A stretch of 35,097 nt of DNA from Nitrosomonas halophila (GCF_900107165.1 NZ_FNOY01000026.1:1-35097), one strand, 5' to 3'; shown: positions 7,784 through 19,173, numbered from the stretch's first letter. Numbers and translations are program-made. Notes: a model not told the origin generated them from the letters alone.

Positions 7784-9822
7784 ACTTTTTCACCCTCCGA
7801 AAGCGTTATCGAATGGGTGGCTGTCTCGACCGGCAGACTGTCTGCTGCCGATTCTGCTGCTTGCGGTGTCTTGGAAACAGCTTTCTTCTTGATAGCCAGC
7901 CGATAACGGCGATCTGTTATAGCCAGCATGCCACCCAGCGCCATCAAAATGCAACCTAACCAGATCCAGACGACAAAGGGCTTGTGATATACCCGAACGA
8001 TCCACGCACCATTCTCTAATGGCTCACCCAAAGCCACGTAAAGATCACGGGTTAATCCGGTATCAATTGCCGCCTCGGTCATAGGCATGCCAGAAGCATT
8101 ATAGGTTCTTTTCTCCGGATATAAATTCTGGATTGGCTTGCCATCTTTCATCACCTCAATTTCACCTTCAACCGAACTGTAGTTCGGTCCTGGCAGCGGC
8201 CTTGTGCCATTGAAACGGAATGTATAGCCTGCAAGGGTTACTGTGCTGCCAACTTCCATGCGCACATCTTTCTCGGTTTCGTAGCCATTGACCAAAGTGA
8301 CTCCGATGATGAATACGGCCACACCCAAATGCGCACAGTGCATGCCATAATAACTCTTCGGCTGTTTAGCCAGCTTGGCAAATAAACTGCCTTCCGCACT
8401 ACTCTGGAGCCGATGTTTAATCGCTACGAATATGCTGGTAATGATCCAGAAAGCGAGCAATAAACCAAAGCTTATCATCGGCCGCCACTCACCCATCACG
8501 AAAGGCATAATGATCGCCGTGACCAGACTTACGGCAAATGCCCAACGCATTCTGACCACCAAGGCAGGCAGGCTTGCTTTTTTCCAACGAGCGATCGGAC
8601 CCAACCCGATCAGGAAAATGGCGGGTGTCATCAGGGGAACAAATACCGCTTCAAAATAAGGAGGGCCTACTGAAATTTTGCCCAGCTCCAACGCATCCAC
8701 CAGCAGTGGATAAAGCGTGCCGAGCATCACACTGCCGGCAGCCACTAACAGCAATACGTTGTTGGCAAGCAGCATGGTCTCGCGAGAGACAATATCAAAA
8801 TTACCGCCCAGCCCGACTTTAGGTGCACGCCAAGCAAACAACAACAATGAACAACCGACCACCAGCACCAAATACACCAGGATAAAAATTCCGCGCGCGG
8901 GATCCGTGGCAAAGGCATGCACAGAAGTCAATACCCCTGAACGAACCAGGAATGTTCCCAACAAACTCAATGAAAAAGCACTGATTGCCAGCAAGACTGT
9001 CCAGCTTTTGAAGCTTCCACGTTTCTCGGTCACCGCCAAGGAATGCACCAGTGCCGTGCCCACCAACCAAGGCATGAACGAAGCGTTTTCAACCGGATCC
9101 CAGAACCACCAGCCCCCCCAGCCAAGTTCGTAATAGGCCCACCAACTGCCAATCATAATTCCAATTGTCAGAAAAACCCAGGCGACTGTTGTCCAGGGAC
9201 GTGACCATCGGGCCCAGGCAGCATCCAGCTGCCCGCTCAGCAATGCCGCAATGGCGAACGCAAAAGCGACCGAAAAACCGACATATCCCATGTACAACAT
9301 AGGAGGATGCATGACCATTCCCGGATCCTGCAATAGCGGGTTCAGATCACTTCCCTCGACGGCGGCAGGCAGAAGCCGGTCAAAAGGATTGGAAGTAAAC
9401 AGCAAGAACAGTATAAAACCTACGCTGACCAGTCCCAGGACACCCAATACGCGCGCCACCATATCATCCGGCAATTGACGGCTAAACACGCTGACAGCCA
9501 CCGACCAGCCGGCCAGCAAGGTGACCCATAGCAGCAGAGAACCCTCATGTGATCCCCATGTCGCAGCTATCCGAAAGTGTAGCGGCAAATCGGAATTTGA
9601 ATGAGAAGCGACATTGAGTACGGAAAAATCATTGCTGACGAATGAATAAGCCAGACAACCGAAAGCAATTGCAATGAATACAAATTGCCCCTGCGCGACT
9701 GGACGCGCCAGCGCAATCCATGAAGGTATTCCACGTGCCGCGCCGATAATGGGCAATGTGCCCTGAATCAATGCCAACAGCATTGCAAGAATGAGTGCGA
9801 AGTTACCAAGTTCCGGTATCAT
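7780..9822 (-). CDS. ccmF: Heme lyase subunit CcmF
   Basis: A 680-residue polytopic inner-membrane protein, the core of the heme-apocytochrome ligase. The tryptophan-rich WWD signature GWGGWWFWDPVENASFMPWL lies at about residues 235-252. Earlier conserved segments include ATWGSHEGSLLLW and MVMHPPMLYMGYVGF, whose histidines are candidate heme ligands. A large periplasmic loop near the C-terminus (EVGSTVTLAGYTF to VRVYHKPFVVWIW) precedes the last helix. The C-terminal tail is Ala/Ser rich. It lies 57 bases after ccmE. Confidence 0.96.
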   Translation of the reverse strand: MIPELGNFALILAMLLALIQGTLPIIGAARGIPSWIALARPVAQGQFVFIAIAFGCLAYSFVSNDFSVLNVASHSNSDLPLHFRIAATWGSHEGSLLLWVTLLAGWSVAVSVFSRQLPDDMVARVLGVLGLVSVGFILFLLFTSNPFDRLLPAAVEGSDLNPLLQDPGMVMHPPMLYMGYVGFSVAFAFAIAALLSGQLDAAWARWSRPWTTVAWVFLTIGIMIGSWWAYYELGWGGWWFWDPVENASFMPWLVGTALVHSLAVTEKRGSFKSWTVLLAISAFSLSLLGTFLVRSGVLTSVHAFATDPARGIFILVYLVLVVGCSLLLFAWRAPKVGLGGNFDIVSRETMLLANNVLLLVAAGSVMLGTLYPLLVDALELGKISVGPPYFEAVFVPLMTPAIFLIGLGPIARWKKASLPALVVRMRWAFAVSLVTAIIMPFVMGEWRPMISFGLLLAFWIITSIFVAIKHRLQSSAEGSLFAKLAKQPKSYYGMHCAHLGVAVFIIGVTLVNGYETEKDVRMEVGSTVTLAGYTFRFNGTRPLPGPNYSSVEGEIEVMKDGKPIQNLYPEKRTYNASGMPMTEAAIDTGLTRDLYVALGEPLENGAWIVRVYHKPFVVWIWLGCILMALGGMLAITDRRYRLAIKKKAVSKTPQAAESAADSLPVETATHSITLSEGEKV

Positions 9823-9879
9823 GGTTGAGCATTATCCCTTTCTTATGATATTTTTAATCAAATTAGACACTAGACAGGC

Positions 9880-10329
9880 CTACTGTGTGAGCGAGGTCTT
9901 TTGTGCTTTGGCCGCTTGCTCCAATGCACTGGCTGCTTCAGGCGGCATGTAATTCTCATCATGCTTGGCAAGCACTTCATCCGCATAGAAAATACCGTTC
10001 TCGGCAATTTTTCCTTGTGCGACGACGCCCTTACCCTCCTTGAACAAATCCGGCAGAATTCCCGTATAAACGATTTGTATTGCCTCGGCGGTATCGGTAA
10101 TGGCGAAGCGCATTGTTGTGCCATCACCTTCCCGTTTAAGAGAACCCTCTTCCACCAATCCACCTATCCGAAAACTTTTGCCAATGGGCGCTTCCTTGGC
10201 GATGACCTGGCTTGGGCTAAAGAAAAAAACCAGATTACTTTGAAAAACATTCAGCACAAGAATGACGGCAACTGTCAGCGCACTCACGCTCAACGCGATG
10301 ACTGCCATTTTTTTATGACGCGGTTTCAT
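9880..10329 (-). CDS. ccmE: Heme chaperone CcmE
   Basis: A 149-residue membrane-anchored periplasmic protein that carries heme covalently from CcmC/ABCD to CcmF. A basic N-terminus and one helix (about 9-29) precede an OB-fold. The heme-attaching His123 and Tyr127 lie in [11 protein letters not shown], the standard HXXXY motif. I chose the ATG at 10329 because AGGAGG precedes it by 4 bases; the frame extends to a GTG at 10341 that overlaps the ccmD stop, but the ribosome site favours the ATG. Confidence 0.95.
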   Translation of the reverse strand: MKPRHKKMAVIALSVSALTVAVILVLNVFQSNLVFFFSPSQVIAKEAPIGKSFRIGGLVEEGSLKREGDGTTMRFAITDTAEAIQIVYTGILPDLFKEGKGVVAQGKIAENGIFYADEVLAKHDENYMPPEAASALEQAAKAQKTSLTQ

Positions 10330-10337
10330 TTTCCTCC

Positions 10338-10508
10338 TCACAAAGATGATTTGTCTTTCAGACCGAGCTGTTTATGCAAAGTTCGGCGGCGATTGCGCAC
10401 CAACACCACTTCACCCAGGACACATAACAGTGCGACGAGATAGGAACCCCATACATAAAAACCATAGCCCCCCATCGCGAAAAAATCGGACCAGCTTTCC
10501 CAACTCAT
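10338..10508 (-). CDS. ccmD: Heme exporter accessory protein CcmD
   Basis: A 56-residue single-helix membrane protein that helps release holo-CcmE from the CcmABC complex. It has the typical [20 protein letters not shown] segment followed by a basic RNRRR patch. The ATG at 10508 overlaps the ccmC stop (ATGA); the frame is open further upstream, but that would run into ccmC. Confidence 0.9.
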   Translation of the reverse strand: MSWESWSDFFAMGGYGFYVWGSYLVALLCVLGEVVLVRNRRRTLHKQLGLKDKSSL

Positions 10509-11248
10509 TTCGAGACCCCTTCTTTTAATTCCGAAACCCATGCTGTATGGCGCTCACGCTCCAGGATAATCATGCGCGTTCGCATCAACACCATGACGAT
10601 GGAATACATCCAGGCTGCCAACGCCATGATCAACATACCCGTCAACATCGCTGTTGCCATTTTGGGAGATTGCACCAAGCTTACCGAAGCCCCCTGATGG
10701 AGCGTATTCCACCACTGAACCGAGAAATAAATAATCGGAATATTCACCACACCGACCAAGGCAATGATCGCGCCGGCCTTATCTGCGCGCCGTGGATCAT
10801 CGATTGCGGCCTGGAGCGACATAAAGCCGATATAGAGGAAGAACAGAATGAGCTCGGAGGTCAGGCGGGCATCCCAAACCCACCATGTGCCCCACATGGG
10901 TTTCCCCCACCATGCACCGGTCCACAAAGCCAAAAATGTAAACATGGCACCGGTCGGCGCGATGGCACTCGCCACCATGGATGAAAGCCGGGTATTGAAT
11001 GCAAGCCCTATCCCTGCCCAGAACGCCATGACGACATACAGGAACATCGACATCCAGGCCGCTGGCACATGAATGAAAATGATCCGATAGGCTTCACCCT
11101 GCTGGAAATCGGTCGGCGCCACAAAAAATCCGATATACAGGCCTATAATCAGTAATATGACGGCTGCAATGATAAAAAAGGGAATCATTCGTCCAGCAAG
11201 AAAATAAAAGCTTGCTGGAGAAGCATATTTGAACCAGTTAATTGTCAT
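10505..11248 (-). CDS. ccmC: Heme exporter protein CcmC
   Basis: A 247-residue six-helix protein that presents heme to CcmE. The WWD signature KPMWGTWWVWDARLTSE lies near residues 116-132, flanked by two conserved histidines, His60 (IIFIHVPAAW) and His184 (NTLHQGAS), the expected axial heme ligands. The ribosome site before ATG 11248 is poor, but the N-terminus WFKYASPASFYFLAGRMIP matches the family, so I keep this start. It lies 119 bases after ccmB, the longest gap inside the operon. Confidence 0.96.
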   Translation of the reverse strand: MTINWFKYASPASFYFLAGRMIPFFIIAAVILLIIGLYIGFFVAPTDFQQGEAYRIIFIHVPAAWMSMFLYVVMAFWAGIGLAFNTRLSSMVASAIAPTGAMFTFLALWTGAWWGKPMWGTWWVWDARLTSELILFFLYIGFMSLQAAIDDPRRADKAGAIIALVGVVNIPIIYFSVQWWNTLHQGASVSLVQSPKMATAMLTGMLIMALAAWMYSIVMVLMRTRMIILERERHTAWVSELKEGVSK

Positions 11249-11367
11249 GTTATAGATAATTCAATTTAATTTATGCAATGCGTTACATCAGGTTTTCGCG
11301 TTGTCTATAGCATCGCCACAATGGCTGGTTCACTCACGAACCAACTTGAAATACTCTCACTAACCCG

Positions 11368-12027
11368 TCATGCCATCGAGATTCTGAGCGACGCAGCGGT
11401 TGCCCAAGGAGAAAAAACCAGAGACACCAGCAGAAATGCGCCCAACAATGAAAGATGTGCATCAAAACCCATTCCAGCTGTACTTGCTTCGACGGCCCCT
11501 GCGCCAAAAATCAACACCGGAATATACAAGGGTAAAACCAATAGTGATACCAGTACCCCGCCCCCTCTCAGTCCCAGTGTCAGCGCCGCACCAATTGCTC
11601 CAACCAGACTCAGCACAGGCGTGCCCAACAGGAGTGAGAGGGTCAATACCATCAGCGCCTCCACAGGCAAATCATATTGAATACCCAGCACCGGCGCCAT
11701 GAGCACCAAGGGCACACCCGTGACCAGCCAGTGCGAAAGTGCTTTGCCCATTACCAGCCCCGATAAGGAGACTGGCGAAAGTAGCATTTGTTCTAGCGTG
11801 CCATCGACATAATCGCTGGAAAACATGCGACCGAGTGCCAACATTGAAGCAAGCAGTGCCGCAACCCATACCACACCAGGCGCCATCATTCGCAACATAT
11901 TCATCTCGGGCCCTACTCCCAGCGGAAACAAACTGACGACAATGATGAAAAAAAACAACGTCGTCAGCACATCCGAACGTCGGCGCATCGCCAGCAGCAA
12001 ATCTCGCTTGATTATCCACAGAATCAT
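11368..12027 (-). CDS. ccmB: Heme ABC exporter permease CcmB
   Basis: A 219-residue polytopic membrane protein forming the transmembrane part of the CcmAB ATPase that drives release of holo-CcmE. The N-terminus IIKRDLLLAMRRRSDVLTTLFFF and the motif SSDYVDGTLEQMLLSPVSL are typical of CcmB. It begins 5 bases after ccmA. Confidence 0.94.
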   Translation of the reverse strand: MILWIIKRDLLLAMRRRSDVLTTLFFFIIVVSLFPLGVGPEMNMLRMMAPGVVWVAALLASMLALGRMFSSDYVDGTLEQMLLSPVSLSGLVMGKALSHWLVTGVPLVLMAPVLGIQYDLPVEALMVLTLSLLLGTPVLSLVGAIGAALTLGLRGGGVLVSLLVLPLYIPVLIFGAGAVEASTAGMGFDAHLSLLGAFLLVSLVFSPWATAASLRISMA

Positions 12028-12032
12028 TTTGG

Positions 12033-12647
12033 TCAGGATAAAACTAATTGGTGAGTGGCTGCCGCAGCCACATTGAGTTCTTGGTGGGTTGTCATCACAA
12101 TCATGCCGCCTTGCGACAAATTATGTTCCAGCATTCCCTTGATCAGTTCAATTGCCGCAACATCGAGTGCAGTCAACGGTTCATCCAGTATCCACAGTTT
12201 TGTCCGCGTCACCAACAATCGGGCCAGTGCCACCCGCCTGCGCTGTCCCTGCGACAAGACCTTGGCTGGTAAAGTTTCCCGTCCCGTCAAACCCATGCGC
12301 CTGAGTGCATCTGTTGCCTGCTCCTCATCAATTTCACATCCAGCCAGCGCGCAGGAGATACGTAAATTCTCGATAGCGGTCAAGTCATCCTTGATGCCGC
12401 CCAAATGCCCCAGATATGTCATAACGCTGCGATAATCCCCGCCCAGCTCGCGAATATTGATGCCATCCCAACAAATTTCACCATCATCCGGGACCGACAG
12501 GCCACACAACAACCGCAACAAGCTGGTCTTACCGCTGCCATTGGGCCCACTGACAAGCATTAACTCACCGGCCTTGACTGAAAAATTCATACCTGCGAAG
12601 AGCTTGTGATCCCCGCGAGAGCATTCAAGATTATTGGCTGTCAGCAT
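12033..12647 (-). CDS. ccmA: Heme ABC exporter ATP-binding protein CcmA
   Basis: A 204-residue ABC ATPase. Walker A is GPNGSGKT (34-41), the signature is LSQGQRRRVALARLL, Walker B is LWILDEPLTALD, and the switch histidine lies in VMTTHQEL. Length and context fit CcmA, first gene of a complete ccmABCDEFGHI set. The ribosome site is weak. A TATAAT lies just upstream. Confidence 0.95.
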   Translation of the reverse strand: MLTANNLECSRGDHKLFAGMNFSVKAGELMLVSGPNGSGKTSLLRLLCGLSVPDDGEICWDGINIRELGGDYRSVMTYLGHLGGIKDDLTAIENLRISCALAGCEIDEEQATDALRRMGLTGRETLPAKVLSQGQRRRVALARLLVTRTKLWILDEPLTALDVAAIELIKGMLEHNLSQGGMIVMTTHQELNVAAAATHQLVLS

Positions 12648-12686
12648 TCTAAGTCAGTGATTAGTTGGAAATGATCAAAACCGGGA

Positions 12687-12692
12687 ATTATA
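12687..12692 (-). promoter_or_regulatory. Candidate ccm operon promoter (-10 TATAAT)
   Basis: Read leftward, a consensus TATAAT in ACGTTATAATTCCC would start transcription about 33 bases before the ccmA ATG. The -35 region is not recognisable. The ccm genes may also be read from truB, which is on the same strand 144 bases upstream with no terminator seen between. Confidence 0.4.
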
Positions 12693-12790
12693 ACGTATTG
12701 CCAATCCTTTGGTACCTTGCTCGATGCACACACATTTGACCAAAAGCTGCCATATCCGTGATTAAAAGACATCTAAGGGCTCGTTAATGC

Positions 12791-13696
12791 TCATTGCATC
12801 ATCAACCTTTTGGGCGCAATTGTCTCGAGGTCAATCAGTTCACCCAGCCCCAGAAAGCAGCCGTCAGAACCGTATAATTTGAGCTTGGTATTAGCCGGCA
12901 AATCAGCATGGGTCATTATTTTTCGGATTCTCTGCCCTTGCTTTAATTGCAAGGCCTCAATATCGTCAAGCACGATACCCGGCAGATCAGATAAAAGTGT
13001 ATCGACCGGATATAAAAACTGCTCGCGTGAGAGCTGGGGATCAGCCTCCAGCTGATCCAGATGACAAGCCTGAGATAGATCAAACGACCCGATACCAGTG
13101 CGGGTAAGTGCCGTCAGATAGGCACCACCATAACCCAGCGCTTTGCCGATATCTTCAGCCAGCGTACGGATATAAGTCCCCGATCCACAGCGCACGGTTA
13201 CGGTTATCTCGCTGCCTGACCAAGCATCAAGGGAGATATAATGAATCACGATTTCACGAGCCTGACGCTCAACCGCAATCCCTTCACGCGCATAGTAATA
13301 CAAAGGTTTTCCCTTTTTCTTCAACGCACTGAACATCGGCGGTATTTGGCTGGATCGCCCGAGAAATGTGCTCAGAACAGCCAACACTTGTCGGGGATCC
13401 AATTCACGCGTCATGGCATTCGCACCAATTGCTGGTACGATATCACCCTCGGCATCACCCGTATTGCTGACATACCCCAGTCGCATCCCTGCGACATAAG
13501 TTTTATCGGCGCCCAGTAGCGCCGATGAAAACTTGGTTGCTTCGCCCAAACAAATGGGCAGCAGCCCCTGAGCCATTGGGTCCAGGGTACCAGTATGGCC
13601 CGCTTTCTTGGCAGCCAGCAATCGCTTGCTAATCTGCAAGGCACGATTGGATGAAATACCGGAAGGCTTGTTCAGCAGGAATACACCATTAGGCAT
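12791..13696 (-). CDS. truB: tRNA pseudouridine(55) synthase TruB
   Basis: A 301-residue enzyme that makes pseudouridine 55 in the T loop of tRNAs. The N-terminus GVFLLNKPSGISSN and the catalytic motif GHTGTLDPMAQGLLPICLG (nucleophile Asp39) are diagnostic. RCGSGTYIRTLAEDIG is the second conserved block, and a short PUA-like C-terminal domain (IRKIMTHADLPANTKLKLYG) follows. No clear ribosome site precedes the ATG at 13696, and the frame stays open for about 17 codons upstream without another ATG or GTG. The gene follows rbfA after 217 bases, in the standard rimP-nusA-infB-rbfA-truB order. Confidence 0.95.
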   Translation of the reverse strand: MPNGVFLLNKPSGISSNRALQISKRLLAAKKAGHTGTLDPMAQGLLPICLGEATKFSSALLGADKTYVAGMRLGYVSNTGDAEGDIVPAIGANAMTRELDPRQVLAVLSTFLGRSSQIPPMFSALKKKGKPLYYYAREGIAVERQAREIVIHYISLDAWSGSEITVTVRCGSGTYIRTLAEDIGKALGYGGAYLTALTRTGIGSFDLSQACHLDQLEADPQLSREQFLYPVDTLLSDLPGIVLDDIEALQLKQGQRIRKIMTHADLPANTKLKLYGSDGCFLGLGELIDLETIAPKRLMMQ

Positions 13697-13913
13697 TTCA
13701 GATTCGATCAGTGTAGGTTCCTTGGTCAGGGTGGGTTTAATTCGGAATCCTCAATCGAGAGGGACGTTTTCTCAATCGTACAGACATTCAGCAGACTCAT
13801 ACGGCCAGTATGATTATCTGGCGATCAGGGGGCCCAATCTCTGTGCAATATTGAGGGCTATCGTCCATGCGTACGGCTGGGGATATTCGCCTCGTAATAA
13901 TTGGTGTTTGGAC

Positions 13914-14279
13914 TCACTGCGGCGTTTTGCCGACAGCCTCATCAATCAATCGTGAAAGGCGCACACCGCGCTCAACCGATTCGTCGTAAACAAACTGAAG
14001 CTGTGGCACCACACGCAATTTGATTCTGCTGGCCAACTGACTACGAAGAAACCCACTGGCACGTCTCAGGGTTTGTTCCGCGAGTTGAACACTCTCCGTG
14101 TCATGCAGGATGGTGAAATAAACTTTGGCATAGGCATAGTCTCGTGTCACCTCAACCCCAGTCAGGGTGATCATTCCAACACGTGGATCCATCATCTCCT
14201 GTTGAATCAATATAGCCAACTCACGCTGAATTTGATCAGCCACCCTTTGTGTGCGCGAAAAATCTTTAGCCACGACCAT
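13914..14279 (-). CDS. rbfA: 30S ribosome-binding factor RbfA
   Basis: A 121-residue single KH-like domain protein that helps mature the 5' end of 16S rRNA and the 30S subunit. The segments FSRTQRVADQIQRELAILIQ, DPRVGMITLTGVEVTRDYAYAKVYFT and LRRASGFLRSQLASRIKLRVVPQL are the standard family blocks. It lies between infB and truB as usual. Confidence 0.95.
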   Translation of the reverse strand: MVVAKDFSRTQRVADQIQRELAILIQQEMMDPRVGMITLTGVEVTRDYAYAKVYFTILHDTESVQLAEQTLRRASGFLRSQLASRIKLRVVPQLQFVYDESVERGVRLSRLIDEAVGKTPQ

Positions 14280-14404
14280 CCTTTTTCGTTTGAAAAATCA
14301 CAATTCAGCCATGAAAACTAACTGACCCTCCGGCATGGCAGTAAGTTCATTACAAAAACCAGTCATGCGCAGCTTTTAAGTTGGGTTCTTACAGCTGCCT
14401 TGAC

Positions 14405-17074
14405 TTATAACACACGAGCAGTTTCGACAATTTCATACACTTCCAGCTGATCGCCTTGCTGTATATCATTGTAATTCTTCAACGAGAGGCCACACTCAAA
14501 ACCGGCTTTGACTTCTTTGGCATCTTCCTTAAACCGTTTCAAGGAGTCAAGAGTACCCGTATGGATAACAACCCCGTCACGCAAAAGCCTGACTAATGAG
14601 TCGCGTCTCACCAATCCCTCGAGCACATAACAGCCCGCAACAATACCCACTTTCGGGATTCTGTAAATTTCTCGGATATCCACCATCCCCAGAATCTTTT
14701 CCTTCCGCTCGGGCATCATCATGCCGGATAGCGCTTTTTTGATCTCATCCACAGCTTCATAAATGATATCGTAATAGCGAACATCCACACCGGTTGAGCC
14801 GATTAACTTACGTGCACCTAAATCGGCACGACTGTTGAAACCAATAATCACAGCCTTGGATGCGAGCGCAAGATTGATATCCGACTCGATAATCGCGCCA
14901 ACCCCGCTATGCACGACATTGATTTTCACTTCGTCGGTCTCGAGCTTGTGCAGGGCATATGCCAGAGCCTCGCAGGATCCCTGCACATCCGCCTTGATAA
15001 TCAAATTCAGCGTTTTGACGTCTTCTCTCTGACCAAACACGTCTTCCATTTTCGCCACATGAAGCTTGTCCAGCCTGACATCGCGGAATTTACCCTGACG
15101 GAACAGCGCGATCTCTCTGGCCTTGCGTTCATCTTCCAAGACGATAAATACTTCACCGGCAGACGGCACTTCAGACAAGCCTTGGATTTCGGCTGGAATC
15201 GAAGTGCCTGCCTCACTGATCACCTTGCCCTGTTCATCCAGCATTGCCCTGATCCGGCCAAAAGCTGCACCAGCCAGGACCACATCGCTGCGTTTCAATG
15301 TGCCGGATTGCACCAGTACGGTCGCCACAGGGCCTCGCCCCTTGTCCAGACGCGATTCAATCACGATGCCTTTGGCTGGCGCATCCTTCACTGCCTTGAG
15401 TTCCAGCACCTCGGCCTGCAACAATATCGCCTCGAGCAAATCATCAATGCCTTGGCCAGTTTTAGCCGAAACACCGATGAACATCGCATCCCCACCCCAG
15501 TCCTCTGGCACCACGCCATGATTGACGAGCTCCTGCTTAATGCGCTCGAAATTGGCCTCGGGTTTATCCATTTTATTGACAGCCACCACAATGGGGATGC
15601 TTGCCGCCTTGGCATGATGAATCGCTTCGATTGTTTGGGGCATCACACCATCATCTGCCGCCACCACCAGAATGACCAAATCGGTAATACTGGCACCACG
15701 CGCCCGCATTGCCGTGAATGCCTCATGCCCCGGGGTGTCGAGAAACGTGATCATGCCATGTGAGGTTTCAACATGATAAGCGCCGATATGCTGGGTAATG
15801 CCTCCCGCCTCACCGCCTGCAACGCGAGTTCGCCGGATATAATCCAGCAGCGAGGTCTTGCCATGATCAACGTGTCCCATAACGGTGACCACCGGAGCGC
15901 GCGGCTCCAATTGGGACTCGGAAACAGGCTCAGTCACTTCCTCCAAGAAAGCTTCCGGGCTATCCGGGGCCGCTACCTTGGCAATATGCCCCATCTCTTC
16001 AACCACAATCATGGCAGTTTCCTGATCCAGCATTTGATTGATAGTGACCATGCTGCCCATTTTCATCAATACCTTGATTACCTCGGCCGCTTTTACCGCC
16101 ATTTTCTGGGCCAACACCGCAACTGAAATTGTTTCAGGAATCAAAACCTCATGCACAACCGGCTCAGTCGGTGCAGAAAAAGCATGCTCAGGCTGGGGTG
16201 TCCCAGAACGGCTTTTACCGTGCTTGTCCTTACGCATGCGCCAGCCCTGCCCGCCCGACAGATCGCCCCGAATTTTAGATTCACGCCGCTTGGCAGTTTC
16301 CTCCTTCCAGACTTCCTGCTGCTTGACCTGTTTCTTTTTCTTTTCAACCTTTTCTTCAGCGGGTTTTGCAGCCGGCTTGGGAGGCTTAAGAATAACCCGC
16401 TCGCCTACAACAGGCTTCCGTTTAACCACCTTTTCTGGCTCCGGTGTTGTTGCTGGGGTAGGTGCGGCAGCCGGCTGTTCTGCCACAGCTTCCGCGTTCT
16501 CAGCAACCTGTTGTGCTTCGGCAGCCTTCGCCGACTCTTCCGCCTTGGATTCCTTAACCATGCCGGCCTGAGCCGCTGCCTGCTGCTTTCTTCTTTCCTG
16601 TTTTTCTTTTAGCTCAGCTTCCTGGCGCGCTATCAGCTCGGCCCGTTTTCTGGCCTCTTCTTCTCGCAGTGCACGTTGTGCCTCATCAATAATTGGCTGT
16701 CTGGCGGCAACGGGCGCTTCAGTAGCCTTGGCGGACTCTGGCTCGCCAACAGCAGCCTGACCAGCTTCAATGGATGCTGCCGGTTTGGTCAGCACGCGTT
16801 TTTTCCTGACTTTGACCTCAATCGTCCGGGCCTTGCCAGCACCATCCGACTGCCTTATCTCAGTTGTTTGCCTACGAGTCAGGGTGATTTTATTCTTTGT
16901 CCCACTCGTTCCATGCGCTTTCCGGAGATGATCGAGCAGTTGTGTCTTATCTTGTTCCGTCACAAAGTCGGTCGCCGACCGTTTGTTAACACCGGCAGCT
17001 TGCAGTTGTTCAAGCAGCAAATCTGGCAGCATGCCTAGTTCTTGTGCAAATTGCTCTACAGTCATTTGAGTCAT
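14405..17074 (-). CDS. infB: Translation initiation factor IF-2
   Basis: An 889-residue GTPase that brings initiator tRNA to the 30S subunit. It has an N-terminal IF2-N fold ([12 protein letters not shown]), a long charged Ala/Glu/Lys linker (about 75-300), and a second IF2-N fold ([25 protein letters not shown]). The G domain has G1 GHVDHGKT (400-407), G3 DTPGHEAF and G4 NKMD. Domains II-IV end in [16 protein letters not shown] use the ATG at 17074 with AAGG upstream; the frame reaches a TTG two codons earlier, and an internal ATG at 17065 is also possible. Confidence 0.97.
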   Translation of the reverse strand: MTQMTVEQFAQELGMLPDLLLEQLQAAGVNKRSATDFVTEQDKTQLLDHLRKAHGTSGTKNKITLTRRQTTEIRQSDGAGKARTIEVKVRKKRVLTKPAASIEAGQAAVGEPESAKATEAPVAARQPIIDEAQRALREEEARKRAELIARQEAELKEKQERRKQQAAAQAGMVKESKAEESAKAAEAQQVAENAEAVAEQPAAAPTPATTPEPEKVVKRKPVVGERVILKPPKPAAKPAEEKVEKKKKQVKQQEVWKEETAKRRESKIRGDLSGGQGWRMRKDKHGKSRSGTPQPEHAFSAPTEPVVHEVLIPETISVAVLAQKMAVKAAEVIKVLMKMGSMVTINQMLDQETAMIVVEEMGHIAKVAAPDSPEAFLEEVTEPVSESQLEPRAPVVTVMGHVDHGKTSLLDYIRRTRVAGGEAGGITQHIGAYHVETSHGMITFLDTPGHEAFTAMRARGASITDLVILVVAADDGVMPQTIEAIHHAKAASIPIVVAVNKMDKPEANFERIKQELVNHGVVPEDWGGDAMFIGVSAKTGQGIDDLLEAILLQAEVLELKAVKDAPAKGIVIESRLDKGRGPVATVLVQSGTLKRSDVVLAGAAFGRIRAMLDEQGKVISEAGTSIPAEIQGLSEVPSAGEVFIVLEDERKAREIALFRQGKFRDVRLDKLHVAKMEDVFGQREDVKTLNLIIKADVQGSCEALAYALHKLETDEVKINVVHSGVGAIIESDINLALASKAVIIGFNSRADLGARKLIGSTGVDVRYYDIIYEAVDEIKKALSGMMMPERKEKILGMVDIREIYRIPKVGIVAGCYVLEGLVRRDSLVRLLRDGVVIHTGTLDSLKRFKEDAKEVKAGFECGLSLKNYNDIQQGDQLEVYEIVETARVL

Positions 17075-17195
17075 CAGCAACCTTTTATTTACCTCAAATT
17101 CAACAAAATCCTAGCAATATATAGGAAATTTTATGCTTATTCATCTCTGGAAACTTAAAATCATACCCAACCTGTCTGATTAACTCAAAAACAGT

Positions 17196-18668
17196 TTACA
17201 TAAACCAGGGCTCACGCGCCTTGATGATGATCTTGCTGGCACGTTCCAATTCTATGCCAGTCATTTCAACCAAATCATCCGCCGCCAAATCGGCCAGTTC
17301 TTCCTGGGTATTGATGCCCTTGGCTGTTAATTTCCGGACCAGTTCAATATCCATCCCTTCCAGAGCGAGCAATGCTTCGGACGCATGCTCGATTTCTTCT
17401 TCTGTCGCAATCGCATCGGTCAACAATGCGTTACGCGCGCGATTGCGCAATTCTTCAACTGTCTGCTGATCAAATTCCTTAATCTCAAGCATCTCGTCCA
17501 AGGGAATATAGGCAACCTCTTCCAGCGTTGAAAAGCCTTCTTCAACCAGAATACGTCCCACCTCCTCATCCACATCCAATTTTTCCATGAACAATCTGCA
17601 AATTGTGGCAGTTTCTTCCTCATTCTTTTCCACAGACTCTTCAACGGTCATGATGTTGAGCTGCCACCCCGTCAGTTCCGAAGCCAGACGCACATTCTGT
17701 CCGCCGCGGCCGATCGCCTGGGCGAGATTGTCTTCGTCGACGACAATATCCATGCAATGCTTATCCTCATCCACCATAATGCTGCTGATCTCGGCTGGCG
17801 CCAAGGCGTTCACAACAAACGTAGCCTGATCTTCCGACCACTGGATGATATCGATTCGCTCACCGGCCAGCTCGCTAATAACAGCCTGCACTCTCGATCC
17901 ACGCATACCCACGCAAGTGCCGATTGGATCGATCCGTGGATCATTCGATTTCACGGCAATTTTCGAACGGGAACCAGGATCTCGCGCAGCCGCCTTGATC
18001 TCCAGCATTTCCTCTTCTATTTCAGGCACTTCCAGCTCGAACAGTTTAATTAAAAAATCAGGTGAAGTGCGCGACAGAATCAACTGCGGTCCCCGGCCAG
18101 CGCGTTCGATCCGGAGCAAATAGGCGCGAACCCGGTCTCCCATTCTCAGGTTTTCGTGAGGAATCATTTGGTCACGCGGCAATAGTGCCTCGATCTTCCC
18201 GAATTCGAGTATGGCATTGCCCCGATCCATACGCTTGATGGTGCCAGTTACCAAATACTCCTTATGTGCAAGAAAGTCATTCAGGGTTTGTTCCCGCTCG
18301 GCATCCCGTATTTTCTGGAAAATAACTTGCTTGGCGGCCTGCGCACCGATCCGGTCAAATGTGACCGACTCCATCAATTCCTCGATATACTCACCCAACA
18401 GGGCTTGCTCATCCCGCTGCATGGCATCGCTCAGGGAAATTTGCCGGGCGGGATGCTCGACCTCCTCATCGGCGATGATCAACCACCTGCGGAAGCACTG
18501 AAACCCCCCTGTCTCCCGGTTAATCGAGACACGAACATCAATATCATCCTGAAAATGCTTTTTGGCGGCAGAAGCCAGCGCCATCTCGAGCGCAGTAAAA
18601 ACAATGGCTTTATCCACATTTTTCTCATGCGCCAAAGCATCGACTAACAGCAAAATCTCGCGGCTCAT
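17196..18668 (-). CDS. nusA: Transcription termination/antitermination factor NusA
   Basis: A 490-residue RNA polymerase-binding factor. In order: an N-terminal RNAP-binding domain (1-130), an S1 domain (about 132-200; [29 protein letters not shown]), two KH domains (about 230-350; [23 protein letters not shown] and [18 protein letters not shown]), and two C-terminal acidic helix-hairpin-helix repeats (360-490). Length and domains match the E. coli protein. A strong GGAGG lies before the ATG. It sits between rimP and infB. Confidence 0.97.
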   Translation of the reverse strand: MSREILLLVDALAHEKNVDKAIVFTALEMALASAAKKHFQDDIDVRVSINRETGGFQCFRRWLIIADEEVEHPARQISLSDAMQRDEQALLGEYIEELMESVTFDRIGAQAAKQVIFQKIRDAEREQTLNDFLAHKEYLVTGTIKRMDRGNAILEFGKIEALLPRDQMIPHENLRMGDRVRAYLLRIERAGRGPQLILSRTSPDFLIKLFELEVPEIEEEMLEIKAAARDPGSRSKIAVKSNDPRIDPIGTCVGMRGSRVQAVISELAGERIDIIQWSEDQATFVVNALAPAEISSIMVDEDKHCMDIVVDEDNLAQAIGRGGQNVRLASELTGWQLNIMTVEESVEKNEEETATICRLFMEKLDVDEEVGRILVEEGFSTLEEVAYIPLDEMLEIKEFDQQTVEELRNRARNALLTDAIATEEEIEHASEALLALEGMDIELVRKLTAKGINTQEELADLAADDLVEMTGIELERASKIIIKAREPWFM

Positions 18669-18720
18669 ATTCCTCCAGCCATATTTTTAACCCTAAAACC
18701 GCCTCTTAGGTTTAACAAAA

Positions 18721-19152
18721 CTATAATTTGGGCACCAAGCGGGCTTTATCCAGATTCCCCAATTCAATCTGCAGCGTCTTCCCGTCTGTTTCCAACATCA
18801 GGGTATCGTCTTTCACTTCTTTGAGCAGTCCAACAAAATTCTTTTGCCCTTGCCAGGCAATCCGCAATTTTATTCTGACAGTTTCACCCGTAAAACGAAT
18901 GAAGTCGGCCTTTTTCTTCAACGGCCTGTCCAACCCCGGGGAAGAAACCTCCAGTCGGTTATAATCGATATCTTCAACAGCCAGTAACTGCCCCAAGTGA
19001 TTGCTGATGGCGACACAATCATCCAGTGTGATCGCACTATTCTTTTTATCCACAAACACTCGGATCAACTTGCCAGGCGCAGATTGTTCAACATCTACCA
19101 GCTCATAACCCATTCCCGCCAACGTCGGCTCGAGTAACTCAAATAGCAACAT
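18721..19152 (-). CDS. rimP: Ribosome maturation factor RimP
   Basis: A 143-residue protein required for 30S subunit assembly. It shows the N-terminal alpha/beta domain ([64 protein letters not shown]) and the C-terminal SH3-like domain. The ATG at 19152 is preceded by GGAG (19156-19159); the frame is open 13 codons further up but would run through the leader hairpin and the family does not extend there. First gene of the rimP-nusA-infB-rbfA-truB cluster. Confidence 0.95.
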   Translation of the reverse strand: MLLFELLEPTLAGMGYELVDVEQSAPGKLIRVFVDKKNSAITLDDCVAISNHLGQLLAVEDIDYNRLEVSSPGLDRPLKKKADFIRFTGETVRIKLRIAWQGQKNFVGLLKEVKDDTLMLETDGKTLQIELGNLDKARLVPKL

Positions 19153-19173
19153 AGCTCCGCTACAAATAAAAAA